The notes beneath the pieces are model-generated. The model worked only from the letters and a program-made list of their open reading frames with translations. It ran no database searches and was not told the DNA's origin. DNA of 64,000 nt from Parasphingorhabdus cellanae. GTDB lineage: Bacteria > Pseudomonadota > Alphaproteobacteria > Sphingomonadales > Sphingomonadaceae. The position numbers and the translations under genes are program-made. Shown in pieces: positions 17,365-25,358 of this stretch (position 1 is the stretch's first letter; the number at the start of each line of letters is the position of its first letter). The DNA is taken from NCBI RefSeq assembly GCF_017498565.1, contig NZ_CP071794.1, forward strand, positions 1,302,001-1,366,000, written 5' to 3'.

Positions 17365-17382
17365 CCGTGACCGCCGTCACGG
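17365..17382. promoter_or_regulatory. CRP-family operator candidate
   Basis: The perfect palindrome CCGTGACCGCCGTCACGG contains GTGA-N6-TCAC, the core of CRP-type sites. It lies 66 bases upstream of the regulator start and 107 upstream of the peroxidase start, so one site could serve both divergent promoters. Confidence 0.6.
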
Positions 17383-17489
17383 GCTCCTGACTGCCTGCCC
17401 TTCTAGTTCAAACTCGCCACTTAGGTCGATCATCTAAGCAGCACAGTCGAATTCATGTTCGATTGTATGGAAATAAAGGAGCTCAAAAA

Positions 17490-18983
17490 ATGACAATGCG
17501 TATGTCTCACGGGGAAAAATTAGGCGGCAAAAACCTACATCAGATGCAAGACCAAATGCAGCAAGCAAATTTGACTCTGAATGATCCGGGCCCTCTGCAA
17601 GATGGGACGTTCCCATTTTCTTACATGTTCCCAAATCTACAAAATTCGAGTTCTAGACTGATCGAAGAAAACCAAACAGTGGACAATCTTTTAGAGCTTG
17701 CCAAAGCCATCGCGGCAACGCCGGCAGATCAGGATGTGGATGGCCCAATACCTGCAGCATATACATATTTTGGCCAGTTTATTGATCACGATTTGACCTT
17801 GGACATTTCGAGTGGCGAAATCGATGAAGACAATCTCTATGAAATTCTAAAAGACCCTACCTCCACGTTGCGGTCACATAGATCACCGTTTCTTGAATTG
17901 GATTCGATCTACAACGCACCTGCGCCCCGGCAGCCAGAAGACAAAGCGAAAATGCTGTTGGACCCCACTGATGGCGGGCCCTTGGATGATCCGTTCCACG
18001 ATTTGCCGCGCGAGAATATGGATGACACAAGTTGCCGTCACGGCAGGGTAGCTCTTACTGGTGATCCACGAAACGATGAGAACCTGGTCGTCGGGCAACT
18101 CCACGTAGCCTTTCTGAGAGCCCACAATGCTTTGGTCAACAAGGCAAGCACAGGCGGCAAAGGTGATACGCGGTTTATCGAAGCTCAGGGAAATTTGGTG
18201 CGTCTTTATCAATCGGTGATTGTTAACGATTATCTGCCGAGGATCTGTGACCGAGAAATTGTAGCTGACGTTTTTGAGAACGGCCCAAGTTTTCTAAAAT
18301 GGTCAGACCGGTCAAAGGTCGCCATGCCACTCGAGTTTAGTGCAGCAGCTTTCAGATTTGGGCATTCGATGGTGCGAGGGCGCTACGGTGTAAACGACAG
18401 TTTTCCGGATCAGTCTTTGGAAGAGTTATTCACCTTTACAAGTTTAAGTGGCAGCATCAGCGGAAATCTTCCGGATAGCTGGCGTTTAGATTGGGATAGA
18501 TTCAGTGATCGATCCGATCACACAGAACTCAATATGGCGAGAAAGATCGATGCCCGTATAGCCTTATCGCTAGCCAATCTTCAACATTGTGGAGAGCCAG
18601 TTGGAAGTATGATAGCTCGCCAACTTTCGGCGCTCAATCTTGTCAGGGGCTACCGCTTGCGGCTACCGACAGGCCAAGCAGTGGCCGATTGTATTGGCAC
18701 CGATGTTCTGCAGGGGAATGACTTTCTTGATATTCTGCCGCCAGAACAAAAACAGGCCGTGTCTGCGGGCGGCTTCCACAATCGCACACCACTTTGGTAC
18801 TATATATTGGCTGAGTCAGGAGACCCGTCAGGAGTCAATGGTAATCACCTTGGATCCGTTGGCAGTCGGATCGTCGCCGAGACGTTTTGGAATATCCTCT
18901 GTTACTCGCGGCCTTACAAAAGCGGGAAATCCGATGGGAACAAAAATGAGTTGCCAGATATCTTGAAGATGGCCGGCGTCTGA
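17490..18983 (+). CDS. Animal-type haem peroxidase family protein
   Basis: From ATG 17490, preceded by AAAGGAG, the product is 497 residues, within the usual bacterial size range for the family. The distal-haem motif FGQFIDHDLTLD (about residue 100) and the proximal-His motif FRFGHSMVRGRYG (about 290) are intact. The family oxidises halides or organic substrates with hydrogen peroxide. No signal peptide is visible, so the location is unclear. It is divergent from the Crp-family gene and followed by a lipoprotein gene after about 48 bases, suggesting a two-gene unit. A role in oxidative stress or chemical defence is inferred. Confidence 0.88.
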   Translation: MTMRMSHGEKLGGKNLHQMQDQMQQANLTLNDPGPLQDGTFPFSYMFPNLQNSSSRLIEENQTVDNLLELAKAIAATPADQDVDGPIPAAYTYFGQFIDHDLTLDISSGEIDEDNLYEILKDPTSTLRSHRSPFLELDSIYNAPAPRQPEDKAKMLLDPTDGGPLDDPFHDLPRENMDDTSCRHGRVALTGDPRNDENLVVGQLHVAFLRAHNALVNKASTGGKGDTRFIEAQGNLVRLYQSVIVNDYLPRICDREIVADVFENGPSFLKWSDRSKVAMPLEFSAAAFRFGHSMVRGRYGVNDSFPDQSLEELFTFTSLSGSISGNLPDSWRLDWDRFSDRSDHTELNMARKIDARIALSLANLQHCGEPVGSMIARQLSALNLVRGYRLRLPTGQAVADCIGTDVLQGNDFLDILPPEQKQAVSAGGFHNRTPLWYYILAESGDPSGVNGNHLGSVGSRIVAETFWNILCYSRPYKSGKSDGNKNELPDILKMAGV

Positions 18984-19031
18984 AAACGTTAACTTTTCGC
19001 ACAAATCAAATTTCCAACAGGGAGAAATTTC

Positions 19032-19991
19032 ATGTCTTCTTTCAAACTACCGACTCTTCTAATCTCATCACTGGCAATAACTGGGTGCTCTTCATTAAAT
19101 TCTGCGCCGTACAGTTTTGCGCCACCTCCTGTGGCAATGACTTCTACCCAAAGCGTCAGTGAGAATGAGGCAAAGAAACTCAGTACTATTGCAGCACCGG
19201 GAGGGCTTGAAACATCAAGTGCTAAGAAAGTAAGGGAATCTAGGAATGCTTACATTGAACAATATAACAATTGGCTGACTTCAAATTTCGAACGAAATCC
19301 CAAAGGTGGGATTTTGTTAATCGATAAATTTATCAAACAGTATGAGATTGCCTTTCGCGAAACGGCAAATGGTCGGCAAGTTTTCGAACTGCCGTCTTTA
19401 GCTGCTGCCATTGGAGGCGTTGCAGCCACAGCTTTTGGAGGTAATCCCGATGCGGTGTTGTTCGGAGGGGCGGTTAGCTCGACTCTCGGCGCTGGAAATA
19501 AATACTATGCGCCGCAAGCAAAAGCGGAGATGTATGCAGACGCACTCAACGCATTAATCTGCCTTCGCCAAGTCGCTGATGGCGGCAAAGCCAAGAATGT
19601 AGCGGACACAATCGGTCCGCTGATGCTAGCGGAAAATAACGCAGGCTTGGTCTCGAAAATGAGTGATTTAGAACTAGATGAAAAAATGTATCGTTCGATA
19701 GAGAACGGTGTTCTAGGTGTTAGGACGGTTCTTTCTCACAGACTGCTGAGCGCCGGCCAATTCACGGACGCCTCGGCATTGGCAGATCAATTCAAAACAG
19801 CCGTCCTAGCTGAGTTAGAAGCTGCTCAAGCTGCAAAAGAAGCCGCAGATGCGATACAAAAATTGGAAAATGATGGTATCGTTAGTGGTCAAGAAATGGC
19901 TCTACTTATCCAGAATAGGCAACTTCTAGACAGCGGCCTAGATGGATTCCAAGCCCAATTGAAGATCTGCGTACTTCGAGCCAAAGCCTGA
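19032..19991 (+). CDS. Predicted lipoprotein of unknown function
   Basis: The 319-residue product begins with a lipoprotein signal (FKLPTLLISSLAITGCSS, lipobox ITGC). A glycine-rich, possibly membrane-active stretch lies near 130-160 (LAAAIGGVAATAFGGNPDAVLFGGAVSSTLG), and an Ala/Glu-rich coiled coil near 255-285. I recognise no family. GGGAG precedes the ATG. It follows the peroxidase gene on the same strand and is probably co-transcribed with it. Confidence 0.75.
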   Translation: MSSFKLPTLLISSLAITGCSSLNSAPYSFAPPPVAMTSTQSVSENEAKKLSTIAAPGGLETSSAKKVRESRNAYIEQYNNWLTSNFERNPKGGILLIDKFIKQYEIAFRETANGRQVFELPSLAAAIGGVAATAFGGNPDAVLFGGAVSSTLGAGNKYYAPQAKAEMYADALNALICLRQVADGGKAKNVADTIGPLMLAENNAGLVSKMSDLELDEKMYRSIENGVLGVRTVLSHRLLSAGQFTDASALADQFKTAVLAELEAAQAAKEAADAIQKLENDGIVSGQEMALLIQNRQLLDSGLDGFQAQLKICVLRAKA

Positions 19992-20336
19992 TTTTCTCTC
20001 TCAACTAGATGATATTTATGAAGCGCGATATTCGCAGATTTATGGCTATCGGTGAATACACAGTTTCATTCCCATAAGTTCAACATACTGGATATTATCA
20101 ACCTTTTTGGTGAATCTATTTTACCAAGCTCATTTGAGATGCCTCGAAACGGATTAAGATAAATTCACCATCAACAATTAGATTTTCAGCGCAATGCCAA
20201 CCGATGTTGCTTTAGAAACAGCGACATATCAGGCGTAATTGAAATCGAGTAAATTGAAATACCGGAACATCAGATTTTGAATCCATTGTTCAGCAGAAAC
20301 TAACATTGTTGAAATTCGAAATTCACAAATCGCGAC
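19992..20336. other. AT-rich intergenic region with long hairpin
   Basis: No convincing gene is present. GGTGAATCTATTT (20109-20121) pairs with AGATAAATTCACC (20157-20169) with one mismatch and one G-T pair, making an imperfect 13-bp stem with a 35-base loop. It could be a small RNA or the 3' end of the minus-strand deaminase transcript. Confidence 0.4.
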
Positions 20337-20504
20337 CTAAGATTTATCAACATAATTTCCAGTGCTGTCAGAAAAATCCCAAAAACTGTGGAACTCTTGA
20401 ATAATTGCCTGCCGAGGGTTGATTTTCATTTTTGCAACATATGCTAAATCTCTTTCCCATTGTTCAGTAATTGTCTCAATGAGAACTTTGTTTTCATCAT
20501 TCAT
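20337..20504 (-). CDS. 55-residue small protein overlapping the deaminase stop
   Basis: The ORF begins at the ATG within the last codons of the deaminase gene (AAATGAATGATG), overlapping it by 8 bases, and runs 55 codons to a TAG. The product starts MNDENKVLIETITEQW and ends GNYVDKS. It is acidic at the N-terminus and probably helical, with no known motif. The stop-start overlap is typical of translational coupling, so it may be a genuine accessory or antitoxin-like partner. It is a short ORF in AT-rich DNA, so chance cannot be excluded. Confidence 0.5.
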   Translation of the reverse strand: MNDENKVLIETITEQWERDLAYVAKMKINPRQAIIQEFHSFWDFSDSTGNYVDKS

Positions 20505-22074
20505 TTTCTAGCACCTGAGGGTTTGTTATTTTTGAGATTTGACTAATTTGCGTGGCCAATATTGCTTCTCGAGGTAGATGTGAGGTAGAAAGACTGGTGC
20601 ATCGAGGCAATGCCTTTTCTTTAATCCAATCAATTGTATATCCAGCGCTGTCTTTCCTTTTTGGTGCAGAAAATACTTGCTCAAAAAACCTTGGTGCAAC
20701 GCCGATAAAGGGTTCAAATTTTACTGCATGTTCAGATATCTGTGAATTTTCCAATTCACCATCGATTTTGACCTCTCTATCATACAATTCAGAAGTCATG
20801 CTTTTGGGATATGGCTCAATGTAAACAACTCGATCAATGTTTGCTGCAACGATGTGTCGTCCACACATGTGGCATGGAAAAGTGGTGGTATAAACGGTTC
20901 CACCATCAATTGAGACACCCCGCCTAGCTGCTTCTACAATCGCGTGCATTTCGGCATGAACCACACGACCAAACTCTATCAGGTTAGAAATTCGTAGGTC
21001 TTTAAACTCCCCTGTATGCTTACCAAACATTAAGTCGGAGACAAGTTCGTCAGTGTTCCGATCACTAGATTCGGAAAATCCAACGTTTTCATCCACAAAA
21101 TCTAAAAGTTCTTTTAGAACATCTTGTTTTTTCACCGCGTTATAATCGCGGCCTTTTACAAAATCTCTATTATCGTCTTCGTTAGGGTCTCCCTGCCAAT
21201 GCGCACCTCCATTTACACTTGGCACTTCGTTACAACCTCTCGCAACCACAAAGCCATCTCGATCAACAATGACCGCTCCGATTTGTCGCGATAAATCAGC
21301 AGATCGGAACGCGACAGCTTGAGCTTCGTACATGTGCATTTCATCGCGCGTTGGTGTAATGTAGGGGTCACCGAAGAGTAGCTTTAGAAATTTCTTCAAA
21401 TTGGTTTCAAAGTCTTGATCTGTAGATATGAAGAAATCTGCTAAATGAAAGGTACTTGAAAGATTCTGACCTATCTTCGAACCAGGTTTTTTTTGATCAA
21501 GGGAAATTAGTTTTAAAGCTTCAGTTTTAAAGGTTGCAGCATCTGCAGTTTGGTACGACTTTTGTATTTTCGAAACTAATTCGTCTACGCGGTCTTGATG
21601 TTCCGAAAACGCAGATATCATTATGAATTTTGAGCCATACACCTTTCTCAAAAGTTTGACTTTTTCAGGATGCTTCAAGCTATTGATAATATAACATCGA
21701 TTGTACAATTCGATATCTTCAAAGTCGACCGAGCAGTCTTCGCTAAGTAAGAATGTTTGACGAAGATTCCTTATTTTGGACAATATTAACGGGACTATTG
21801 CCGCACCACTTCCAACATCTCTCCGGATGTGATCTGCCGCATTCATCAAATATTGAACCTTTTTTTCAAATTTAGCTGCATCCAATTTTTCAAAAACTTT
21901 TTCATCGCATGCAGACGAAATCAGCTTACTTGCTCTAATCTGAAAGCTTTCGTACCCATATACTTTGACGAGTTCTTCAATCGTATCAGCCACATTACCA
22001 AGGTTCGTTCCTGCAGGCCCCGCTATACCAATAATTAATTCGGGCTTTGGGCAATCACTATTAAAATGTTTCAT
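20497..22074 (-). CDS. Anti-phage dCTP deaminase-like protein (kinase-like plus CDA domain)
   Basis: From ATG 22074, preceded by AAAGG, the product is 525 residues. An upstream in-frame start would add 44 unlikely residues. The N-terminal part has a P-loop-like segment (GIAGPAGTNLG) that lacks the usual Lys. The C-terminal part is a zinc cytidine/dCMP deaminase domain with HAEMHA (about 371) and PCHMCGRH (about 399). This architecture matches the DCD/AvcD anti-phage deaminases, which deplete dCTP and dCMP after infection. In AvcID an RNA antitoxin lies upstream, but I cannot identify one here. A small overlapping ORF follows. Confidence 0.85.
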   Translation of the reverse strand: MKHFNSDCPKPELIIGIAGPAGTNLGNVADTIEELVKVYGYESFQIRASKLISSACDEKVFEKLDAAKFEKKVQYLMNAADHIRRDVGSGAAIVPLILSKIRNLRQTFLLSEDCSVDFEDIELYNRCYIINSLKHPEKVKLLRKVYGSKFIMISAFSEHQDRVDELVSKIQKSYQTADAATFKTEALKLISLDQKKPGSKIGQNLSSTFHLADFFISTDQDFETNLKKFLKLLFGDPYITPTRDEMHMYEAQAVAFRSADLSRQIGAVIVDRDGFVVARGCNEVPSVNGGAHWQGDPNEDDNRDFVKGRDYNAVKKQDVLKELLDFVDENVGFSESSDRNTDELVSDLMFGKHTGEFKDLRISNLIEFGRVVHAEMHAIVEAARRGVSIDGGTVYTTTFPCHMCGRHIVAANIDRVVYIEPYPKSMTSELYDREVKIDGELENSQISEHAVKFEPFIGVAPRFFEQVFSAPKRKDSAGYTIDWIKEKALPRCTSLSTSHLPREAILATQISQISKITNPQVLENE

Positions 22075-22235
22075 GATAGAACCTTTGATATCAACAATAA
22101 TTACTTGATAAGGCATACAGTTTATACATATGTCAATATCGATACAATCTATCTTACAACTATCGGTTTGAGCATAAAGACCGTTGTCCTGAAATTCGCA
22201 AATCAAACAAGAGCGGAAGACTAAGGCATCTTTTT

Positions 22236-22258
22236 TGTTAGCGGAGGAGGGATTTGAA
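22236..22258 (-). repeat. tRNA-Met 3'-end-like sequence (attachment-site remnant)
   Basis: Read on the minus strand, this is TTCAAATCCCTCCTCCGCTA followed by ACA, matching the T-arm and acceptor end (with a CCA-like tail) of the alphaproteobacterial elongator tRNA-Met as I recall it. No tRNA body precedes it. A second, longer, more degenerate copy lies in the same orientation at 24646-24704. Such pairs usually mark the att sites of integrative elements. Confidence 0.6.
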
Positions 22259-22363
22259 ATGATTGTGAGAAAATTTCATTAAATCGTCGGGGAAATCACG
22301 AGACAAGACAAATTCTTTCTGACGTTCATTCCAATAACCATGAACATAAATTATGTGGCACAT
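22238..22363 (-). CDS. Possible 41-residue ORF ending in the tRNA-like sequence
   Basis: An ATG 23 bases after the ImmA-like stop opens a 41-codon frame (MCHIIYVHGYWNERQKEF at its start) whose TAA lies in the tRNA-Met-like sequence. It has no recognisable motif or clear ribosome site. It may be a small third gene of the XRE/ImmA unit or the remnant of a longer gene cut by integration. Confidence 0.25.
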   Translation of the reverse strand: MCHIIYVHGYWNERQKEFVLSRDFPDDLMKFSHNHFKSLLR

Positions 22364-22386
22364 TGTAGAAAAAGGGCTGATGTACT

Positions 22387-23190
22387 TTATTGATCAAAGA
22401 TTGGAGGAATGTTGGGGTATACAAGAAGTGATATTGCTTGGTTATGAAACTCTGAAAAAAGGACTGTTTCGAACACTTCTTCGTGGTCAGCCCAAATGCC
22501 TGCTGGAAGCCAATCTCCTTCAATAGCTGCAATAGATTGACCCTGAGCAGCAAGGCTCTTTGCTGGAAGTTCTATAGTTTTTTGTTTTGCACGAAAGTAA
22601 ACACCGCTTCTTAGAAGTGGTTTGCTGCTCCAAGACCAATCGATAAACCCGTCCTTGCTCACTACGAGCATCGCTCGCTTAGTTGTTATTTCCAACCATT
22701 TCAAAATTGTGGCTGTGATTGAAGATTCATAGCGTTCAGCAAGTATTGCAAAATCGTCGACCTTTGGTTTCTTGATTGAATTAGCTTGTAGGCGAAAATC
22801 ATCGAGAGGCATCAACAGAAAAGACGCAAACTCATTTGCTTGGCTTTCCATTTGACCATATTCAGAATTCCAAGCCCACATGTCGGACTTTGCGCAGAAA
22901 ATTTCATTTTCGAGCAACTGGCGGTGTAGCAAATAGTGGCCCAATTCATGAGCCAAAGTAAAATTGATCCTGCCCTTAGAAGTCAGGCCAGAATTGTAGA
23001 ATATGCCCCACTCATTGGTGCTGATTGGGTTTCTGACCAATGCACCTTCGAAATCGTTGGAAAAATTCTGGCCTTCAACTGTTGTAATGGGTTCTTCTGG
23101 AAAAACGTTTCTGGAGTACTCCTTGGCAACCTGCGTAACATCTATTGGAAAGCGTGCAAGTCCATGGGCCGCATTGAAGGCGGTTAGCAC
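22387..23190 (-). CDS. ImmA/IrrE-family metallo-endopeptidase
   Basis: The 267-residue product has HELGHYLLH at 81-89, the HExxH zinc motif of the COG2856 (ImmA) peptidases, and the family's conserved downstream segment (SQANEFASFLLMP). These proteases cleave partner XRE repressors in phages, conjugative elements and stress circuits. The XRE gene lies 44 bases upstream on the same strand, the canonical pairing. The C-terminal 100 residues are less conserved and may be a sensor or toxin-like part. Confidence 0.88.
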   Translation of the reverse strand: MLTAFNAAHGLARFPIDVTQVAKEYSRNVFPEEPITTVEGQNFSNDFEGALVRNPISTNEWGIFYNSGLTSKGRINFTLAHELGHYLLHRQLLENEIFCAKSDMWAWNSEYGQMESQANEFASFLLMPLDDFRLQANSIKKPKVDDFAILAERYESSITATILKWLEITTKRAMLVVSKDGFIDWSWSSKPLLRSGVYFRAKQKTIELPAKSLAAQGQSIAAIEGDWLPAGIWADHEEVFETVLFSEFHNQAISLLVYPNIPPIFDQ

Positions 23191-23234
23191 TTTCGATAAG
23201 TGGATTGCCCATCCGGATGGAGTTTTTGGAAGAC

Positions 23235-23555
23235 CTATTTCCCTTTACTCCATACATCGATCATTTCCTGAAACCTTGTTTGGTCGGCTTCACCTAACTT
23301 GCTAAACTTTCGGAAAAAGGCTTCTTGTTTCTGAGCTTCATCGGGTTCTGACTTGTCGTCCATCAGGTAACCCGCTGTTGTCCCAAGCGCATCCGCTATT
23401 TTGGTGAGTTTTTCCGCAGATGGTTTCCTCACATCTCGATTCTCTAATTCCCACAAGTAACTTTTGCTCGTTGCGGCAATTTTTGCCAATTCGTCGAGCG
23501 AAAGACCCTTTTGCTTTCGGCATTCCGATAATTTTTGTCCTAGTGTTTTACCCAT
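23235..23555 (-). CDS. XRE-family helix-turn-helix repressor
   Basis: The 106-residue product has an N-terminal Cro/C1-type HTH (LGQKLSECRKQKGLSLDELAKIAATSKSYLWELENR) and a short Lys/Glu-rich tail, suited to cleavage or regulation by the ImmA-type protease encoded next. The gene starts 31 bases from a cluster of strong palindromes (23587-23652), so self-repression and control of the divergent DUF2188 gene are likely. Confidence 0.9.
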   Translation of the reverse strand: MGKTLGQKLSECRKQKGLSLDELAKIAATSKSYLWELENRDVRKPSAEKLTKIADALGTTAGYLMDDKSEPDEAQKQEAFFRKFSKLGEADQTRFQEMIDVWSKGK

Positions 23556-23586
23556 GATTCCTCATCTATTTGCCCCCTCAGATGGT

Positions 23587-23652
23587 GTTCGGTATATATC
23601 GAACAAATATGTTCTTGACAATAGCTATCCGGCTGTTCGATATATACCGAAC
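23587..23652. promoter_or_regulatory. XRE operator cluster with divergent promoter
   Basis: GTTCGGTATATATCGAACA (23587-23605) recurs as its exact reverse complement at 23634-23652, and GAACA-N4-TGTTC (23601-23614) forms a third palindrome. A -35-like TTGACA lies at 23615-23620, and the second operator covers the expected -10 region of the rightward promoter. Repressor binding would block the DUF2188 gene and probably the XRE gene. Confidence 0.8.
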
Positions 23653-23678
23653 ATATTAATTCGATAAGGAGATTCTCA

Positions 23679-23915
23679 ATGCCGAAAAAAGGTCCAGAAA
23701 GCCATCATGTTGTACCTAATCCAAAAGGTGGTTGGGATGTCAAGCGTGGCGGAAGTGAAAGAGCCAGCGGACATTTCGAATTGAAAAGCGATGCGGTCAA
23801 TATCGGTCGTCAAATCAGTAGAAACCAAGGTACCGAATTTCGCATTCACAATCGGGATGGGCGCATTGCTCAAAGCGATAGCCATGGCAACGATCCTAGC
23901 CCTCCCAAAGGTTAG
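23679..23915 (+). CDS. DUF2188 domain-containing protein
   Basis: The 78-residue product contains HHVVPNPKGGWDVKRGGSER, GHFELKSDAVNIGRQISRN and EFRIHNRDGRIAQSDSHGNDP, which together cover the DUF2188 fold of small proteins in plasmids, phages and other accessory DNA. Its molecular function is unknown. The ribosome site AAGGAGA is strong, and the promoter overlaps the XRE operators, so the gene is probably held off until the ImmA/XRE switch is triggered. The next gene starts 47 bases later on the same strand. Confidence 0.85.
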   Translation: MPKKGPESHHVVPNPKGGWDVKRGGSERASGHFELKSDAVNIGRQISRNQGTEFRIHNRDGRIAQSDSHGNDPSPPKG

Positions 23916-23962
23916 GTCTTTGCGCATGTGGACATTTGAAAACCCACATAAAGGAAGACTAA

Positions 23963-24640
23963 ATGACAATTCATAGTATCCACTTAAGAAAGCTACTGCA
24001 GTTTTGTGCGTTAGAGGAACGGACTCTAATTAGTGCGTTAAAACGGGAACTATACCAAGATCGCCGAAAGATCGAATTTCCTGATGAAGGCGGTGGAGAC
24101 TTTTATGTTCCATTCTGGAGTGATGCAAAGTCTCACGTAGTTCATGGACTCGACCTTGAAGAAGCCACAGAAGAACGAATTGCGAAGAACCCAGTTCATC
24201 GAAGTAGATTATACCCCCTATTGAAAGATGGCTTTCTTGAGTGGTGGGATGATGAACAGCGCGGAACGAATGAACTTATCTTGCCTTTGGAAGAAAGCGT
24301 TCACGCTCGATACAACCTTGAGGACTTCAACATAACGGTGAAAGTGGACAATTTGTTGTCATTACAGATTGGGGAAGACCGGCATCGAATCATCTATCCA
24401 TATTTCAGGGAAACTCCCACACTCTCTCCTCGCTGGACACGGGTCGGATTATGGTTGATGCAAACGGCACTGGATGGTTTTGAAATTGAAGACATGCGTA
24501 TTCTGGACGTTCAGCGTGGCAATGGATATTCTGTTTTGAATTATCCGCTGAATGGTGACGAAGAAGCAATATTGCTTGAGCGTTGCCACGAACTAATGAC
24601 ACACTGGACTCAACTGCAGGTTGAAAACGTCACCCGTTAA
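23963..24640 (+). CDS. Hypothetical protein downstream of DUF2188
   Basis: The 225-residue acidic soluble protein has no signal or membrane segment. Aromatic patches (FYVPFWSDAK, FLEWWDDEQRG, RIIYPYFRE, TRVGLWLMQTAL) are conspicuous. I recognise no family. AGGAAG precedes the ATG. It probably shares the XRE-controlled promoter with the DUF2188 gene and ends 5 bases before the tRNA-Met-like repeat that closes this module. Confidence 0.65.
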   Translation: MTIHSIHLRKLLQFCALEERTLISALKRELYQDRRKIEFPDEGGGDFYVPFWSDAKSHVVHGLDLEEATEERIAKNPVHRSRLYPLLKDGFLEWWDDEQRGTNELILPLEESVHARYNLEDFNITVKVDNLLSLQIGEDRHRIIYPYFRETPTLSPRWTRVGLWLMQTALDGFEIEDMRILDVQRGNGYSVLNYPLNGDEEAILLERCHELMTHWTQLQVENVTR

Positions 24641-24645
24641 CTAGG

Positions 24646-24704
24646 TGGTAGAGGAGGAGGGACTGGATCCCCCGACTCATGGATTATGATCCCGCTGGTC
24701 TGAG
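24646..24704 (-). pseudogene. Degenerate 3' half of a tRNA-Met (CAU)-like gene, attachment-site remnant
   Basis: On the minus strand the sequence runs through an anticodon arm with loop TCATAAT (anticodon CAU), then GTCGGGGG, and ends CCCTCCTCCTCTACCA. It keeps the anticodon arm, variable region, T-stem and CCA end of an alphaproteobacterial tRNA-Met. The D-arm and 5' acceptor are missing, and the T-loop is altered (ATCCAGT instead of TTCAAAT-like). It cannot be functional. With the copy at 22236-22258 it brackets a 2.4-kb module. Confidence 0.6.
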
Positions 24705-24974
24705 ATTCAAAATAACAGCTGTGGCGTTCAATAAAATTTGAATTTCGTCCAAGTTGGATTCAAGATCACTTGAGAGTTGAGAAACAAGCTGCTCATCGAT
24801 TTTGGTCGACTGCCCTTTGACGGCAATTTCATGCGCATCTTCAAGCCGAGCAGTTATTAGTGTAAATAGTCCTGTTCGCACAGCGATATGGTCGATTTTA
24901 TCGTCATTTTTCATGCGTTCAGCAACGCTCATTATCAGCATGAAGTCCATATGCAGCTTCTGGATTTCTCCCAA
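24684..24974 (-). CDS. Hypothetical small protein ending in the tRNA-like remnant
   Basis: The frame opens at TTG 24974. ATG 24950 is the alternative start and gives 88 residues. The product is helical and acidic (IDEQLVSQLSSDLESNLDEIQILLNA). The final residues (LRPAGS) and stop are encoded by the degenerate tRNA-Met sequence, suggesting that the original 3' end was replaced at integration. I recognise no family. Confidence 0.45.
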   Translation of the reverse strand: MGEIQKLHMDFMLIMSVAERMKNDDKIDHIAVRTGLFTLITARLEDAHEIAVKGQSTKIDEQLVSQLSSDLESNLDEIQILLNATAVILNLRPAGS

Positions 24975-25118
24975 TCTTTCGACTGGACTTCCGTGTTCGA
25001 TCGAGCATTGCTGTTGATGTCACGCAGACAAGTTGTGACAAGCTGTAGGACTTGAAGGTCCTGCGGCTTGGGTCAGTGGAAGCGTTGGATCCTCCAGCGC
25101 CAAACTGGAGCCTAATAA

Positions 25119-25358
25119 ATGACCACAGCCAAAAAACCACAAACCAAAGCCGCTAAAGTCCAACAACTGCTGTCGCGTGCCAAGGGCGCAAGCATTGAAG
25201 AACTTTGCGAAGCAACGTCTTGGCAACCGCACAGCGTCCGAGCCTTTTTGACTGGTCTCCGTAAAAAGAACTTTGTGATCAATCGAGAGGCGCGGAGAGA
25301 AGACGGCACGGCTTATCGAATAGCTTCCAAACCCACTTTTGAGAATGAACAAACATGA
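25119..25358 (+). CDS. DUF3489 domain-containing protein
   Basis: The 79-residue basic protein has the DUF3489 winged-helix-like pattern (KVQQLLSRAKGASIEELCEATSWQPHSVRAFLTGLRKK). It is always small and commonly found next to DUF2924 and large serine recombinases in alphaproteobacteria, as here. It overlaps the next gene by 4 bases (ATGA). A DNA-binding or directionality role for the element is plausible but not shown. Confidence 0.88.
   Translation: MTTAKKPQTKAAKVQQLLSRAKGASIEELCEATSWQPHSVRAFLTGLRKKNFVINREARREDGTAYRIASKPTFENEQT

Noticed and set aside
22259..22386. AvcI-like RNA antitoxin upstream of the deaminase
   Set aside because: AvcD systems have one there, but I find no compelling stem set in this stretch; RNA-seq would be needed.
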